Shown here piece after piece: positions 31,532 through 39,859 of a DNA stretch of 64,000 nucleotides (position 1 is the first letter of the stretch; the number at the start of each line of letters is the position of its first letter). The stretch covers positions 2,745,305-2,809,304 of the forward strand of contig NZ_CP069811.1 in assembly GCF_016894385.1 (NCBI RefSeq), written 5' to 3'. The DNA comes from Cupriavidus oxalaticus. Lineage in GTDB: Bacteria > Pseudomonadota > Gammaproteobacteria > Burkholderiales > Burkholderiaceae. The position numbers were made by a program, and so were the translations under genes. The notes under the pieces were generated by a model. It was given only the letters and a program-made list of their open reading frames with translations. It searched no databases and was not told where the DNA came from.

Positions 31532-32569
31532 CTAGGCGTTCCCCGCTTCGCGATCCAGGCGCTCGGCCAGCGCCCGCGCCAGCCCGGGCAGCGCCGGGTG
31601 GCGCGCGGTGATGACATGGACCGGCACGTCTTCGAGCCAGCCGCGCATGCGGCCCTTGGCGACAAAGCGCTCGGCGAAGGCAGAGGCCTGCAACGCCGGC
31701 ACGAAGCGCGGCAGGATGCCGCCGCCCAGGTAGACGCCGCCGCGCGCGCCCAGCACCAGCGCGATATCGGCCGCGACCGAGCCCAGCAGCCCGAAGAACA
31801 CCGTCATGGTGCGCTGGCACAGCGGGTCGTTGCGCTGGAAAGCGCCGTCGGTGACCTGCTCCGGCTGCAGCGGCGCGAGCAGAAGCGTACCCGTTTCTGC
31901 GGCCAGCGCGGCATGGATCTGCGACAGCCCGGCGCCCGACAAAAGCCGTTCCGCGGACACGCGTCCGAGCTGGCGATGGGCCGCACGCCACGCCACCCAT
32001 TCATCGTCGGTGGCCGGCATCAGCTCGATATGGCCGCCCTCGCCGGCCAGCGCCACCCTCTGCCCGCCCGGGACCGGCACCAGCCCCGACACGCCCAGTC
32101 CCGTGCCCGGTCCCACCAGCGCCAGCGGCGCGCTCTGGACCGCGGTGCCGGCGCGCACCTGCACCAGGCCGTCCCCCGGCAAGTGCGGCAAGGCCAGCGC
32201 CAGCGCGGTAAAGTCGTTCAGCGCCACCAGCGTCTGCAGGCCGAGCGCGCGGCGCATGCCGTCGATCGAGAACGACCAGTTGTGGTTGGTCAGCCTGACC
32301 TGGTCGCCGGTGACCGGATTGGCCAGCCCGATCGCTGCATGGCGCGGCAGGGGCTGGCCGGTGCCGGCCAGGCCATCCAGGAACTGGCGCAGCGCGGCTT
32401 CGAGCGAGGGAAAGTCGGCGACCTTGAGCGCGCTCACCGGGCCGATCTGCATCGGTGCGGTCTCCAGCGCGAAGCGCACGTTGGTGCCGCCGACATCGCC
32501 GAGCAGGCGCGGGAAGGTGGCGGTGGTGGTAGCGGTGGTGGTGGTAGGAGTGGAGGCGGTATCAGCCAT
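31532..32569 (-). CDS. glk: Glucokinase
   Basis: The enzyme phosphorylates glucose with ATP at C6. The N-terminal phosphate motif LLGDVGGTNVRFAL is followed by the sugar-binding region NPVTGDQVRLTNHNWSFSID and LVGPGTGLGVSGLVP. The start is ATG 32569. A GTG at 32581 is also in frame, and neither has ideal spacing to the AAGGGG upstream. The first 20 residues are Thr-rich, and the DNA there is a run of GGT/GGTA repeats (32518-32550). A perfect iteron lies inside the gene at 31885-31901, encoding AAETGTL. The gene follows pgl and precedes the response regulator by 2 bp. Confidence 0.93.
   Translation of the reverse strand: MADTASTPTTTTATTTATFPRLLGDVGGTNVRFALETAPMQIGPVSALKVADFPSLEAALRQFLDGLAGTGQPLPRHAAIGLANPVTGDQVRLTNHNWSFSIDGMRRALGLQTLVALNDFTALALALPHLPGDGLVQVRAGTAVQSAPLALVGPGTGLGVSGLVPVPGGQRVALAGEGGHIELMPATDDEWVAWRAAHRQLGRVSAERLLSGAGLSQIHAALAAETGTLLLAPLQPEQVTDGAFQRNDPLCQRTMTVFFGLLGSVAADIALVLGARGGVYLGGGILPRFVPALQASAFAERFVAKGRMRGWLEDVPVHVITARHPALPGLARALAERLDREAGNA
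31885..31901 (-). repeat. Iteron inside the glk coding sequence
   Basis: GCGTACCCGTTTCTGCG is a perfect complement of the origin iteron. In the glk frame it reads as codons for AETGT. It is the only iteron I found inside a confidently called gene. Confidence 0.9.
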
Positions 32570-32599
32570 GGCGTCGGTCACGTCCCCTTCTGTCAGAGT

Positions 32600-33280
32600 T
32601 CAGGCCTTGAACACATCGAATCCGTGCCGGTGGCGCGACGCCACCAGGCTCACCGGCAGCGCCGCGGTCGGCCCCTGCAGCGCGCGCTCGAGCACGTGGG
32701 CCTTGGCCTCGCCGGTGACGGACAGGAACGCGCGTTCGGCCGCCAGCAGCGCGGCCAGGTTCAGCGTGATGCGCGCATGCGGTGCGGTGCCCGGATGCGC
32801 CAGCAGGTAGGCCGGCTGCGGATCGCTCAGCGCGTGCTGCAGTTCGGGCGCGTCCGGGAACAGCGAGGCGGTATGGCCATCCTCGCCCATGCCCAGCACC
32901 ACCACGTCAGGCTGGCGGAACGCGCGGTTCGCGCGCGCCACCGCCGCGGCCGGGTCGGCCACGTCCTGCGCATCGGCCACCAGCGGGATAAAGGCGGCAC
33001 TGCCGGCGGCCTCGCGCAGCAGGTGCGCGCGCACCAGCGCGGCATTGCTGTCGGGATGGTCGGGCGGCACCACGCGTTCGTCGACCAGCGTCACCGTCAC
33101 CGCTTCCCAGCGCAGCGGGCGGTAGCGCAGCCGCTCGAACATCGGCACCGGCGAGCGTCCGCCGGACACCGCCAGCACCGCCCAGCCGTTGACGCGGATG
33201 GCGAGTTCGAGCGCATGGCTGATCGAGATGGCCAGGGCCTCCGCCTGGTCCATCGGGGTGGGATGTTCGAACAGGCGCAT
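32600..33280 (-). CDS. pgl: 6-phosphogluconolactonase
   Basis: This 226-residue enzyme of the DevB/SOL type hydrolyses 6-phosphogluconolactone. LAVSGGRSPVPMFERLRY and TLVDERVVPPDHPDSNAALV are the family signatures, as is LGMGEDGHTASLFPD. It lies 15 bp after zwf and is followed by glk, all on the minus strand, so the block converts glucose to 6-phosphogluconate. Confidence 0.96.
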   Translation of the reverse strand: MRLFEHPTPMDQAEALAISISHALELAIRVNGWAVLAVSGGRSPVPMFERLRYRPLRWEAVTVTLVDERVVPPDHPDSNAALVRAHLLREAAGSAAFIPLVADAQDVADPAAAVARANRAFRQPDVVVLGMGEDGHTASLFPDAPELQHALSDPQPAYLLAHPGTAPHARITLNLAALLAAERAFLSVTGEAKAHVLERALQGPTAALPVSLVASRHRHGFDVFKA

Positions 33281-33295
33281 GTCGTTTCCTCTGGT

Positions 33296-34759
33296 TCAGG
33301 CTTCTTCGTGCCACAAGGCGCCGTCGCGCGACATCAGCGCCGACGACGCGGCCGGGCCCCAGGTGCCGGCGGTATAGGGCTTGGGCGGGACCGTGCTGGC
33401 TTCCCAGGTATCGATGATGGGCTCGACCCAGCGCCATGCCTGCACCTGCTCGTCGCGGCGCACGAACAGACCCAGCCGGCCGCGGATCACGTCCAGCAGC
33501 AGCCGCTCGTAGGCGCCGGCGCGGCGCACCTTGAACGAGTTGGCGAAGTCGAGATCGAGCGAGGTCGGCGTCAGCTCGAGCGTGTCGCCGGGCTGCTTGA
33601 CCAGGCAATACAGCCGGATGCTTTCTTCAGGCTGCAGCTGGATCACCAGCCGGTTCTGCGGCGACAGCGTGAGCGGGCGCGGGAAGATCGCGTGCGGCAC
33701 GTCGCGGAAGTGGATCACGATCTCGGCCACGCGCGCCTGCATGCGCTTGCCGGTGCGCAGGTAGAACGGCACGCCCTCCCAGCGCCAGTTGGCGATCTCG
33801 GCCTTGACCGCGACAAAGGTCTCGGTGCGGCTGTCGGGCGCGATGCCGGCCTCATCCGTATAGCCCGGCACCGGCTTGCCGCCGATGGCGCCGGCGCGGT
33901 ACTGGCCGCGCACGGTCTTCTCGGCAACGTCCTGCGGCGTGATCGGCTTGAGCGCCTTCAGGATCTTGATCTTCTCGTCGCGGATGGCGTCTTCCGACAG
34001 GCTGGCGGGCGGCTCCATCGCCACCATGCACAGCAGCTGCAGCAGGTGGTTCTGCACCATGTCGCGCAGCGCGCCGGTCTGGTCGTAGAAATCGCCGCGC
34101 GTCTCCACGCCGAGCTCTTCGGCGATGGTGATCTGCACGTCCTGCACCCACTCGCGCCGCCACAGCGGCTCGAACAGGGCATTGCCGAAGCGGATCGCCA
34201 TCAGGTTCTGCACCGACTCCTTGCCGAGGTAATGGTCGATGCGGTAGATCTGCTCTTCGGCGAAGAAATTCGCCACCGCGGAGTTGATCGCCTCGTTCGA
34301 TTCGAGGTCGTGGCCCAGCGGTTTTTCCAGCACGATGCGCACGTTGGGCGCCGTGCGCGTATTGAGCCCGGTGCGGGCGAGCTGCTCGCAGATCGACACG
34401 AACAGGTGCGGCGCGGTGGCGAGATAGCACACCACCACTTCCGGCTTGCGCGACAGCACCTTGTCGGCGAGCGCGTCGAAATGCGCAGGCACGCGTGCAT
34501 CGGCCTGCACGTAGCTGATGCGCGCGCAGAACTTTTCCCATGACTCCGGCGGCGCATGGGCCAGCGCGGGCCGCACGGTCTGCTCCAGCGACGCGACGTA
34601 GTCGCCGGTCGACAACGGCTGGCTGCCGGTGGCTAGGATGCGCGCGGCCGGATGCAGCAGGCCGGCGTGGTGCGCGTCGAACAGGGAAGGCAGCAGCTTG
34701 CGCCGCGCCAGGTCGCCGGTGCCGCCGAACAGCACCATGTCGAAATCAGGCATGCTCAC
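33296..34759 (-). CDS. zwf: Glucose-6-phosphate 1-dehydrogenase
   Basis: The NADP-binding motif GGTGDLARRKLLPSLF and the catalytic RIDHYLGKESVQN are present. The length (487 residues) is normal. I choose the GTG at 34757-34759, two codons before the ATG at 34753, because AAGGAG lies six bases upstream of the GTG; from the ATG the spacing would be 12. It is the first gene of zwf-pgl-glk and divergent from edd. The leader contains an 11-bp tandem duplication (34767-34788) that duplicates the AAGGA ribosome-site sequence. Confidence 0.95.
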   Translation of the reverse strand: MSMPDFDMVLFGGTGDLARRKLLPSLFDAHHAGLLHPAARILATGSQPLSTGDYVASLEQTVRPALAHAPPESWEKFCARISYVQADARVPAHFDALADKVLSRKPEVVVCYLATAPHLFVSICEQLARTGLNTRTAPNVRIVLEKPLGHDLESNEAINSAVANFFAEEQIYRIDHYLGKESVQNLMAIRFGNALFEPLWRREWVQDVQITIAEELGVETRGDFYDQTGALRDMVQNHLLQLLCMVAMEPPASLSEDAIRDEKIKILKALKPITPQDVAEKTVRGQYRAGAIGGKPVPGYTDEAGIAPDSRTETFVAVKAEIANWRWEGVPFYLRTGKRMQARVAEIVIHFRDVPHAIFPRPLTLSPQNRLVIQLQPEESIRLYCLVKQPGDTLELTPTSLDLDFANSFKVRRAGAYERLLLDVIRGRLGLFVRRDEQVQAWRWVEPIIDTWEASTVPPKPYTAGTWGPAASSALMSRDGALWHEEA

Positions 34760-34766
34760 GCTGCAC

Positions 34767-34788
34767 TCCTTGAGGATTCCTTGAGGAT
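34767..34788. repeat. 11-bp tandem duplication in the zwf leader
   Basis: TCCTTGAGGAT is present twice in tandem. On the minus (zwf) strand each copy carries AAGGA, so the Shine-Dalgarno region has been duplicated. The inner copy is at the functional distance. Confidence 0.85.
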
Positions 34789-34867
34789 TCGAATTGTCGC
34801 GGCCCTCGCACGAGGGCGGGCCGTGTTGCGGCCAGTTTACGTGAGTCGCTACGGCTTGGCGAGGCAA

Positions 34868-34884
34868 GCGTACCCATTTCTGCG
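34868..34884 (-). repeat. Outlying iteron between zwf and edd
   Basis: GCGTACCCATTTCTGCG is the one-base variant also seen at 29458. It lies in the divergent zwf/edd promoter region, 88 bp before the edd start, so a bound initiator could interfere with either promoter. Confidence 0.87.
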
Positions 34885-34971
34885 TGAACTGCGGAGGACA
34901 GCGGGCGGGCCTGCGGCGTGCAGCGCCCGGCAAAGTGCGCTAGGCTGAAAGCTCCCCCGCAGGAGAACCCC

Positions 34972-36807
34972 ATGCCACGTCATCCAGTGCTCGAGCGGGT
35001 CACCGCCCGCATCGTCTCCCGCAGTGCCGCCACGCGCCAGGCCTACCTCGACCGCACCCGCGCCATGGCCGGGCAGAAAGTGGAACGCGCCCAGCTCTCT
35101 TGTACCAACCTCGCCCATGCGGTGGCCGCGATGCCTGACGAAGCCAAGATCCGGCTCAAGGCCGACGAGCGGCCCAACCTGGCGATCGTCTCCGCCTACA
35201 ACGACATGCTGTCGGCGCACCAGCCGCTGGCGGCCTACCCGCAGTGGATCAAGGAGGCGGCGCTGGACGCCGGCGGCACCGCGCAGTTCGCCGGCGGCAC
35301 GCCGGCGATGTGCGATGGCGTGACGCAGGGCCAGGACGGCATGGACCTGTCGCTGTTTTCGCGCGACGTGATCGCGCTGGCCGCGGCCGTGGCGCTGTCG
35401 CACCAGATGTTCGACGCCGCGCTGTACCTGGGCGTGTGCGACAAGATCGTGCCGGGGCTGGTGATGGGCGCGCTGTCGTTCGGCCACCTGCCCGCGGTGT
35501 TCGTGCCGGGCGGGCCGATGACCACCGGCATCAGCAACGACGAAAAGGCGCGCACGCGCCAGCTCTACGCCGAAGGCAAGATCGGCAGGGAAGCCCTGCT
35601 CGAAGCCGAGACCCGCTCCTATCACGGCCCCGGCACCTGCACCTTCTACGGCACCGCCAATTCCAACCAGATGCTGATGGAAATGATGGGGCTGCACCTG
35701 CCGGGCACCGCTTTCGTCAACCCCGGCACGCCGCTGCGCGAGGCGCTGACGCGCGAGGCCGCGCGCCAGGCGCTCAAGCTGGTGCATGGCGGCGAGCGCT
35801 ACACCCCGGTAGCCGAAGTGCTGGACGAGCGCGCCTTCGTCAACGGCATCGTCGGGCTGCTGGCCACCGGCGGCTCGACCAACCACACGCTGCACCTGAT
35901 TGCGATGGCGCGCGTGGGCGGCATCGTGCTGGGGTGGGACGATTTCGACGAACTGTCCGCGGTGGTGCCGCTGCTGGCGCGCGTGTACCCGAACGGCAAG
36001 GCCGACGTGAACCAGTTCCAGGCCGCCGGCGGGCTGCCGGTGGTAATCCGCGGGCTGTTGTCGCTGGGGCTGCTGCACGACGACGTGACCACGATCTTCG
36101 GCCGCGGGCTGGAGGACTACACGCGCGAGCCGGTGCTGCGCGACGGCAAGCTCGGCTGGGTCGACGGCCCGGCGGCGCCGCTTGACGACAGCATCGTGCG
36201 CAGCGCCGGCCAGCCGTTCTTGCCGGACGGCGGCATCAAGGTGCTGGACGGCAAGCTGGGCCGCGCGGTGATCAAGACCTCGGCGGTCAAGCCCGAGCAC
36301 CAGGTGGTGCAGGCACCGGCGATCGTGTTCGAGCATCAGGACGACGTGCTGCACGCGTTCAGGCGCGGCGAGCTGGAGCGCGACTTTGTCGCGGTGCTGC
36401 CATGGCAGGGCCCGGCCGCGTGCGGCATGCCCGAGCTGCACAAGCTGACGCCGACGCTGACGGTGCTGCAGGACCGCGGCTTCCATGTCGCGCTGGTCAC
36501 CGACGGACGCATGTCGGGCGCGTCGGGCAAGGTCCCGGCAGCGATCCATGTCTGTCCGGAAGCGCTGCGCGGCGGCGCGATCGCGCGCGTGCGCACCGGC
36601 GACATGATGCGCGTGGATGCGCCCGCGGGCGTGCTCGAGGTGCTGGTGCCGGAAGACGAATGGCGCGCGCGCGAGGCCGCCCACCCCGATCTCAGTGCCA
36701 ACCGGCACGGCGTTGGCCGCGACCTGTTCGCGGCGTTCCGCAGCAACGTGAGCACCGCCGAGAGCGGCGCCTGCACGCTGTTTGCCGACGAAGGCAACGC
36801 CGCCTAG
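34972..36807 (+). CDS. edd: Phosphogluconate dehydratase
   Basis: This is the first enzyme specific to the Entner-Doudoroff pathway; it dehydrates 6-phosphogluconate to KDPG. The 611-residue protein of the IlvD/Edd family carries Fe-S cluster and active-site segments [33 protein letters not shown] and [13 protein letters not shown]. The start ATG at 34972 has AGGAG at 34961-34965. The partner KDPG aldolase (eda) is not in this window; downstream the convergent mscS gene follows, and the two coding ends overlap by 4 bp. Confidence 0.96.
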   Translation: MPRHPVLERVTARIVSRSAATRQAYLDRTRAMAGQKVERAQLSCTNLAHAVAAMPDEAKIRLKADERPNLAIVSAYNDMLSAHQPLAAYPQWIKEAALDAGGTAQFAGGTPAMCDGVTQGQDGMDLSLFSRDVIALAAAVALSHQMFDAALYLGVCDKIVPGLVMGALSFGHLPAVFVPGGPMTTGISNDEKARTRQLYAEGKIGREALLEAETRSYHGPGTCTFYGTANSNQMLMEMMGLHLPGTAFVNPGTPLREALTREAARQALKLVHGGERYTPVAEVLDERAFVNGIVGLLATGGSTNHTLHLIAMARVGGIVLGWDDFDELSAVVPLLARVYPNGKADVNQFQAAGGLPVVIRGLLSLGLLHDDVTTIFGRGLEDYTREPVLRDGKLGWVDGPAAPLDDSIVRSAGQPFLPDGGIKVLDGKLGRAVIKTSAVKPEHQVVQAPAIVFEHQDDVLHAFRRGELERDFVAVLPWQGPAACGMPELHKLTPTLTVLQDRGFHVALVTDGRMSGASGKVPAAIHVCPEALRGGAIARVRTGDMMRVDAPAGVLEVLVPEDEWRAREAAHPDLSANRHGVGRDLFAAFRSNVSTAESGACTLFADEGNAA

Positions 36808-37751
36808 CCGAGCCGCTGCACCGGCTGGCGCGGCGCCGCGCCGGCGGTATGCGCAGGGGCCGCGGAATGCGTGGAAGGCGTCGCCTCGGACACCTTGACG
36901 GCACCCGGCACCGAGCCCGCGCCCGGCACGTGCAGTTCCTGGATCGGCACCGCCAGCTTGCTGCCCGCTTGCTCCAGCACCTGCTTGATGCGCTCGTAGA
37001 AGGCGAAGCGCACGTTCCAGTAGTCGTCGTTCGAGGTCCAGTAGCGCACGTTCAGCGTGATGCCCTGCTGCGTGTAGTTGACCACCATGGCCTCGGGGCG
37101 CCGGTCGGACAGCAGGCGCGGCTCGCGCGCCAGCATCCCGCGCAGCGCTTCGAGGCTGCGCTGCACGTCGCTGTCGAACGTCACGGTGGCCTCGATATCG
37201 GCGCGGCGCGTGGCGTTCTCGCTGTAGTTGGTGATCGCGCTGCCCCACAGCTTGCCGTTGGGCACGCGCAGGCAGACGCCGTCGAAGGTAGTCAGTTCGG
37301 TCATGAACAGGCCCGTCTCGCGCACCGTGCCCGCCACGCCCTGCGCGTCGATGTACTGGCCAACGCGGAACGGGCGCAGCAGCACCAGCATGATGCCCGC
37401 GGCGATGTTCTGCAGCGTGCCCTGCAACGCCAGGCCAATGGCCAGGCCGGCCGCGCCCAGCATGGCGATGATGCTGGCGGTCTGCACGCCGAACTGCGAC
37501 AGCACCAGCACGATGGTCAGTACGCGCACCATCCACTGCAGCGCATTGGCCAGCAGCGGCCGCATGGTCTCGTCCAAGTGGGTGCCGCTTAGCGCGCGCC
37601 GGACCGCGCTGGCCACGCGCCCGGACAGCCACCAGCCGGCGATCAGGATCAGGATCGCGGCCAGGCAGTTCATGCCCTGGTTGATGGCGAACTGGACCAG
37701 GTAGGCCCAGCCCGCCTCCAGCTTGTTGGCATCGATGAAATTCAGGTCCAT
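36804..37751 (-). CDS. mscS: Small-conductance mechanosensitive channel (MscS family)
   Basis: This 315-residue inner-membrane channel has three N-terminal helices ([20 protein letters not shown] and following). The pore-lining TM3 carries the Gly/Ala pattern [20 protein letters not shown]. The beta domain ([18 protein letters not shown]) and a cytoplasmic C-terminus follow, with a Pro/Ala-rich tail. It releases solutes on hypo-osmotic shock. Its end overlaps the edd end by 4 bp (convergent). Confidence 0.94.
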   Translation of the reverse strand: MDLNFIDANKLEAGWAYLVQFAINQGMNCLAAILILIAGWWLSGRVASAVRRALSGTHLDETMRPLLANALQWMVRVLTIVLVLSQFGVQTASIIAMLGAAGLAIGLALQGTLQNIAAGIMLVLLRPFRVGQYIDAQGVAGTVRETGLFMTELTTFDGVCLRVPNGKLWGSAITNYSENATRRADIEATVTFDSDVQRSLEALRGMLAREPRLLSDRRPEAMVVNYTQQGITLNVRYWTSNDDYWNVRFAFYERIKQVLEQAGSKLAVPIQELHVPGAGSVPGAVKVSEATPSTHSAAPAHTAGAAPRQPVQRLG

Positions 37752-37799
37752 GAGGGCGACTCCGTTTGTGGTTGTGGGTTTGCGGCGGCAGCGGGGGTT

Positions 37800-37816
37800 G
37801 CGTACCCGTTTCTGCG
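37800..37816 (-). repeat. Outlying iteron upstream of mscS
   Basis: GCGTACCCGTTTCTGCG, a perfect copy on the minus strand, begins 48 bp beyond the mscS start codon, in its promoter region. Confidence 0.9.
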
Positions 37817-38189
37817 TGCTGCCACCGGGAATGCGGTGCCTTATCGACGACCGACGACTCGCGGAAATTTTACAGAAATTAATGATTTTTGAGCGCGCGA
37901 TGTCAGACGATCACCGACAAAGCCGTGGCACGCATCACAGTGAAGTGACAGCCCGGGCATCGATTGGTTTCCCGCGCAAACCGGCAAGAGTGCGCGCGGC
38001 CGCGTGGCGCTGGCGCGGGTCGGACGGAGCGGCCATGTGGTAAAGGCGGTTGGGAGCTGGCGGGGCGACGTCGGCGGAGCCCTGGGGCAACTTTCAGCGA
38101 CGAAAGTCGGGTCGGAACGCCACCGCACAAAGCTGGAAAATACCGGCAGCCGTGCGCCGGCGGCTCATGCGGGAGCCAGGCAGCAGCTA

Positions 38190-38206
38190 CGCAGAAACAG
38201 GTACGC
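38190..38206 (+). repeat. Outlying iteron near the end of the MFS gene
   Basis: CGCAGAAACAGGTACGC, a perfect copy on the plus strand, is 44 bp from the stop codon of the MFS transporter. Confidence 0.9.
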
Positions 38207-38250
38207 TTCGCGGCCCGGGCACAACCCGGGCCGCGAACGATCCGCGATGG

Positions 38251-39498
38251 TCAGGTGGCGTGTTCGTGCAGCCGGTCCCGCGAGGCCAGCGCCGGGAACA
38301 GCCGCATCCACACTGCCACCACCAGCAGCGTGCCGACCCCACCCAGGATCACAGCACCTACCGGGCCGAACAGCGCCGCGGTCACGCCGGACTCGAATTC
38401 GCCCAGCTGGTTGGAGGCACCGATGAATACCGAATTGACCGCGCCGACCCGCCCGCGCATGTCATCGGGCGTATCGAGCTGGACCAGCGTCGAGCGCACC
38501 ACCACGCTGATCATGTCCGAGGCGCCCAGCACCACCAGCGCTACCATCGACAGCGGCAGCCACGTCGACACCCCGAACACCACGGTGGCGGCACCGAACA
38601 GCGCGACTGCGCCGAACATGATGCGCCCCGCGCGCCGGTTCAGCGGGTGGCGCGCCAGCCACAGCGCCATGACCAGCGCACCCACCGCCGGCGACGAGCG
38701 CAGCAGGCCCAGGCCCCACGGTCCGGTGTGCAGGATGTCACGTGCATAGATCGGCAGCAGTGCCACCGCGCCGCCCAGCAGCACCGCGAACAGGTCCAGC
38801 GAGATCGCGCCCAGCAGCACCGGCCGGCTGCGGATATAGGCAAAGCCGGCAAACACCGTACGCATGCTGACCGGCGCGGTCAGCCGCTGCGCGGCCTGGC
38901 GCAGCGTGATGCCGCTGACCAGCACTGCGGCAATGACGAACAGCGTCGCGCTCAGCGCGTACACCACGCCGGGGCCCGCCACATAGGCAAAGCCGCCGAT
39001 GGCCGGGCCGATGATGATCGCGGTCTGCCCGGCTGAACTGGCCAGCGCCACCGCGCGCGGCAGCTGGCGCGGCGTCACCACGCTGGGCAGCAGCGCCTGA
39101 AGCGTGGGGTTCTCGAACGCGCGCGTGGCGCCGATCAGCGCGACGAAGACAAAGATGTGATGGCTGTCGATCCAGCCGGTGAGGCTGGCCACGGCCATGC
39201 CGGCGGCCAGCAGCGCTTCGATCGCCTGGCAGGCGCGCACGATGCGGCGGCGGTCGAAGCGGTCGGCGACGTGGCCGGACATCAGGATCAGCAGCACCGA
39301 GGGCAGGAACTGCACCAGCCCGACCATGCCCAGCATCAGCGGGTCGCGCGTCAGGTCGTACATCTGCCAGCCCACCGCCACGGTAAAGATCTGGTAGCCG
39401 ATGGTCGTGCACAGGCGGGCGAACCAGTAGCGGCGGAACGCGGCATCGCCAAAGACGCTATCCGGCTCGGCGGCCGGGACGGTAGCAGGGGAAGACAT
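38251..39498 (-). CDS. MFS transporter, enterobactin-exporter/multidrug type
   Basis: This is a 415-residue 12-helix transporter (start ATG 39498, MSSPATVPAAEPDSVFGDAA). The motif-A-like loop GHVADRFDRRRIV lies between TM2 and TM3. VRSTLVQLDTPDDMRGRVGA is characteristic of the EntS/MFS_3 branch. The substrate is unknown. The TonB-dependent receptor and Fur-like site on its other side make export of a siderophore possible, but this is speculative. Confidence 0.88.
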   Translation of the reverse strand: MSSPATVPAAEPDSVFGDAAFRRYWFARLCTTIGYQIFTVAVGWQMYDLTRDPLMLGMVGLVQFLPSVLLILMSGHVADRFDRRRIVRACQAIEALLAAGMAVASLTGWIDSHHIFVFVALIGATRAFENPTLQALLPSVVTPRQLPRAVALASSAGQTAIIIGPAIGGFAYVAGPGVVYALSATLFVIAAVLVSGITLRQAAQRLTAPVSMRTVFAGFAYIRSRPVLLGAISLDLFAVLLGGAVALLPIYARDILHTGPWGLGLLRSSPAVGALVMALWLARHPLNRRAGRIMFGAVALFGAATVVFGVSTWLPLSMVALVVLGASDMISVVVRSTLVQLDTPDDMRGRVGAVNSVFIGASNQLGEFESGVTAALFGPVGAVILGGVGTLLVVAVWMRLFPALASRDRLHEHAT

Positions 39499-39859
39499 GA
39501 ATGCGGGAGGCGGGGTCAGACAGCGAGGGGGCGCCATGCAGGCGCCACAGCGATACCAACGGCAATCGCGGCGGCAAATCACCGCGGCAATCGCCGCAGC
39601 AAGGCGACGGCATAAAGCCAGGATTTTACGGTGACCGCTGAATTAGTGCATACACATGCATGCGATGCGGTCAGATTGGCAATTTTTGTGTATTTTTTAT
39701 CACATTTTGTGTGCCAAATGTATCAACTGTGATGCATGGATGCGACAAACGCCCCGCGTTTGATCCGGCTAATCGCATCTGAGAATCACTCGCACCTATA
39801 ATCCGGCCCCATTCGGCGCATCCATCCGGTGGAATGCGCTGCCTTTCCAGGACCTCATC
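39499..39859. promoter_or_regulatory. AT-rich regulatory region of the TonB receptor with Fur-like site
   Basis: This 361-bp spacer is unusually AT-rich at 39660-39740. A -10 hexamer TATAAT lies at 39797-39802, about 58 bp before the TTG start. GAGAATCACTCGC at 39781-39793 resembles half of the Fur consensus (GAGAAT-n-ATTCTC) and overlaps the -35/-10 spacer. Iron repression of the receptor is therefore likely. Confidence 0.55.

Larger units (their letters stand above)
37752..38250. other. Intergenic region between mscS and MFS gene with two iterons
   Basis: This 499-bp region has no convincing gene. It contains iterons in opposite orientation at 37800-37816 and 38190-38206, and an AT-rich tract at 37865-37895 (TTTTACAGAAATTAATGATT). 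Small open frames here have no family resemblance. Confidence 0.55.
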
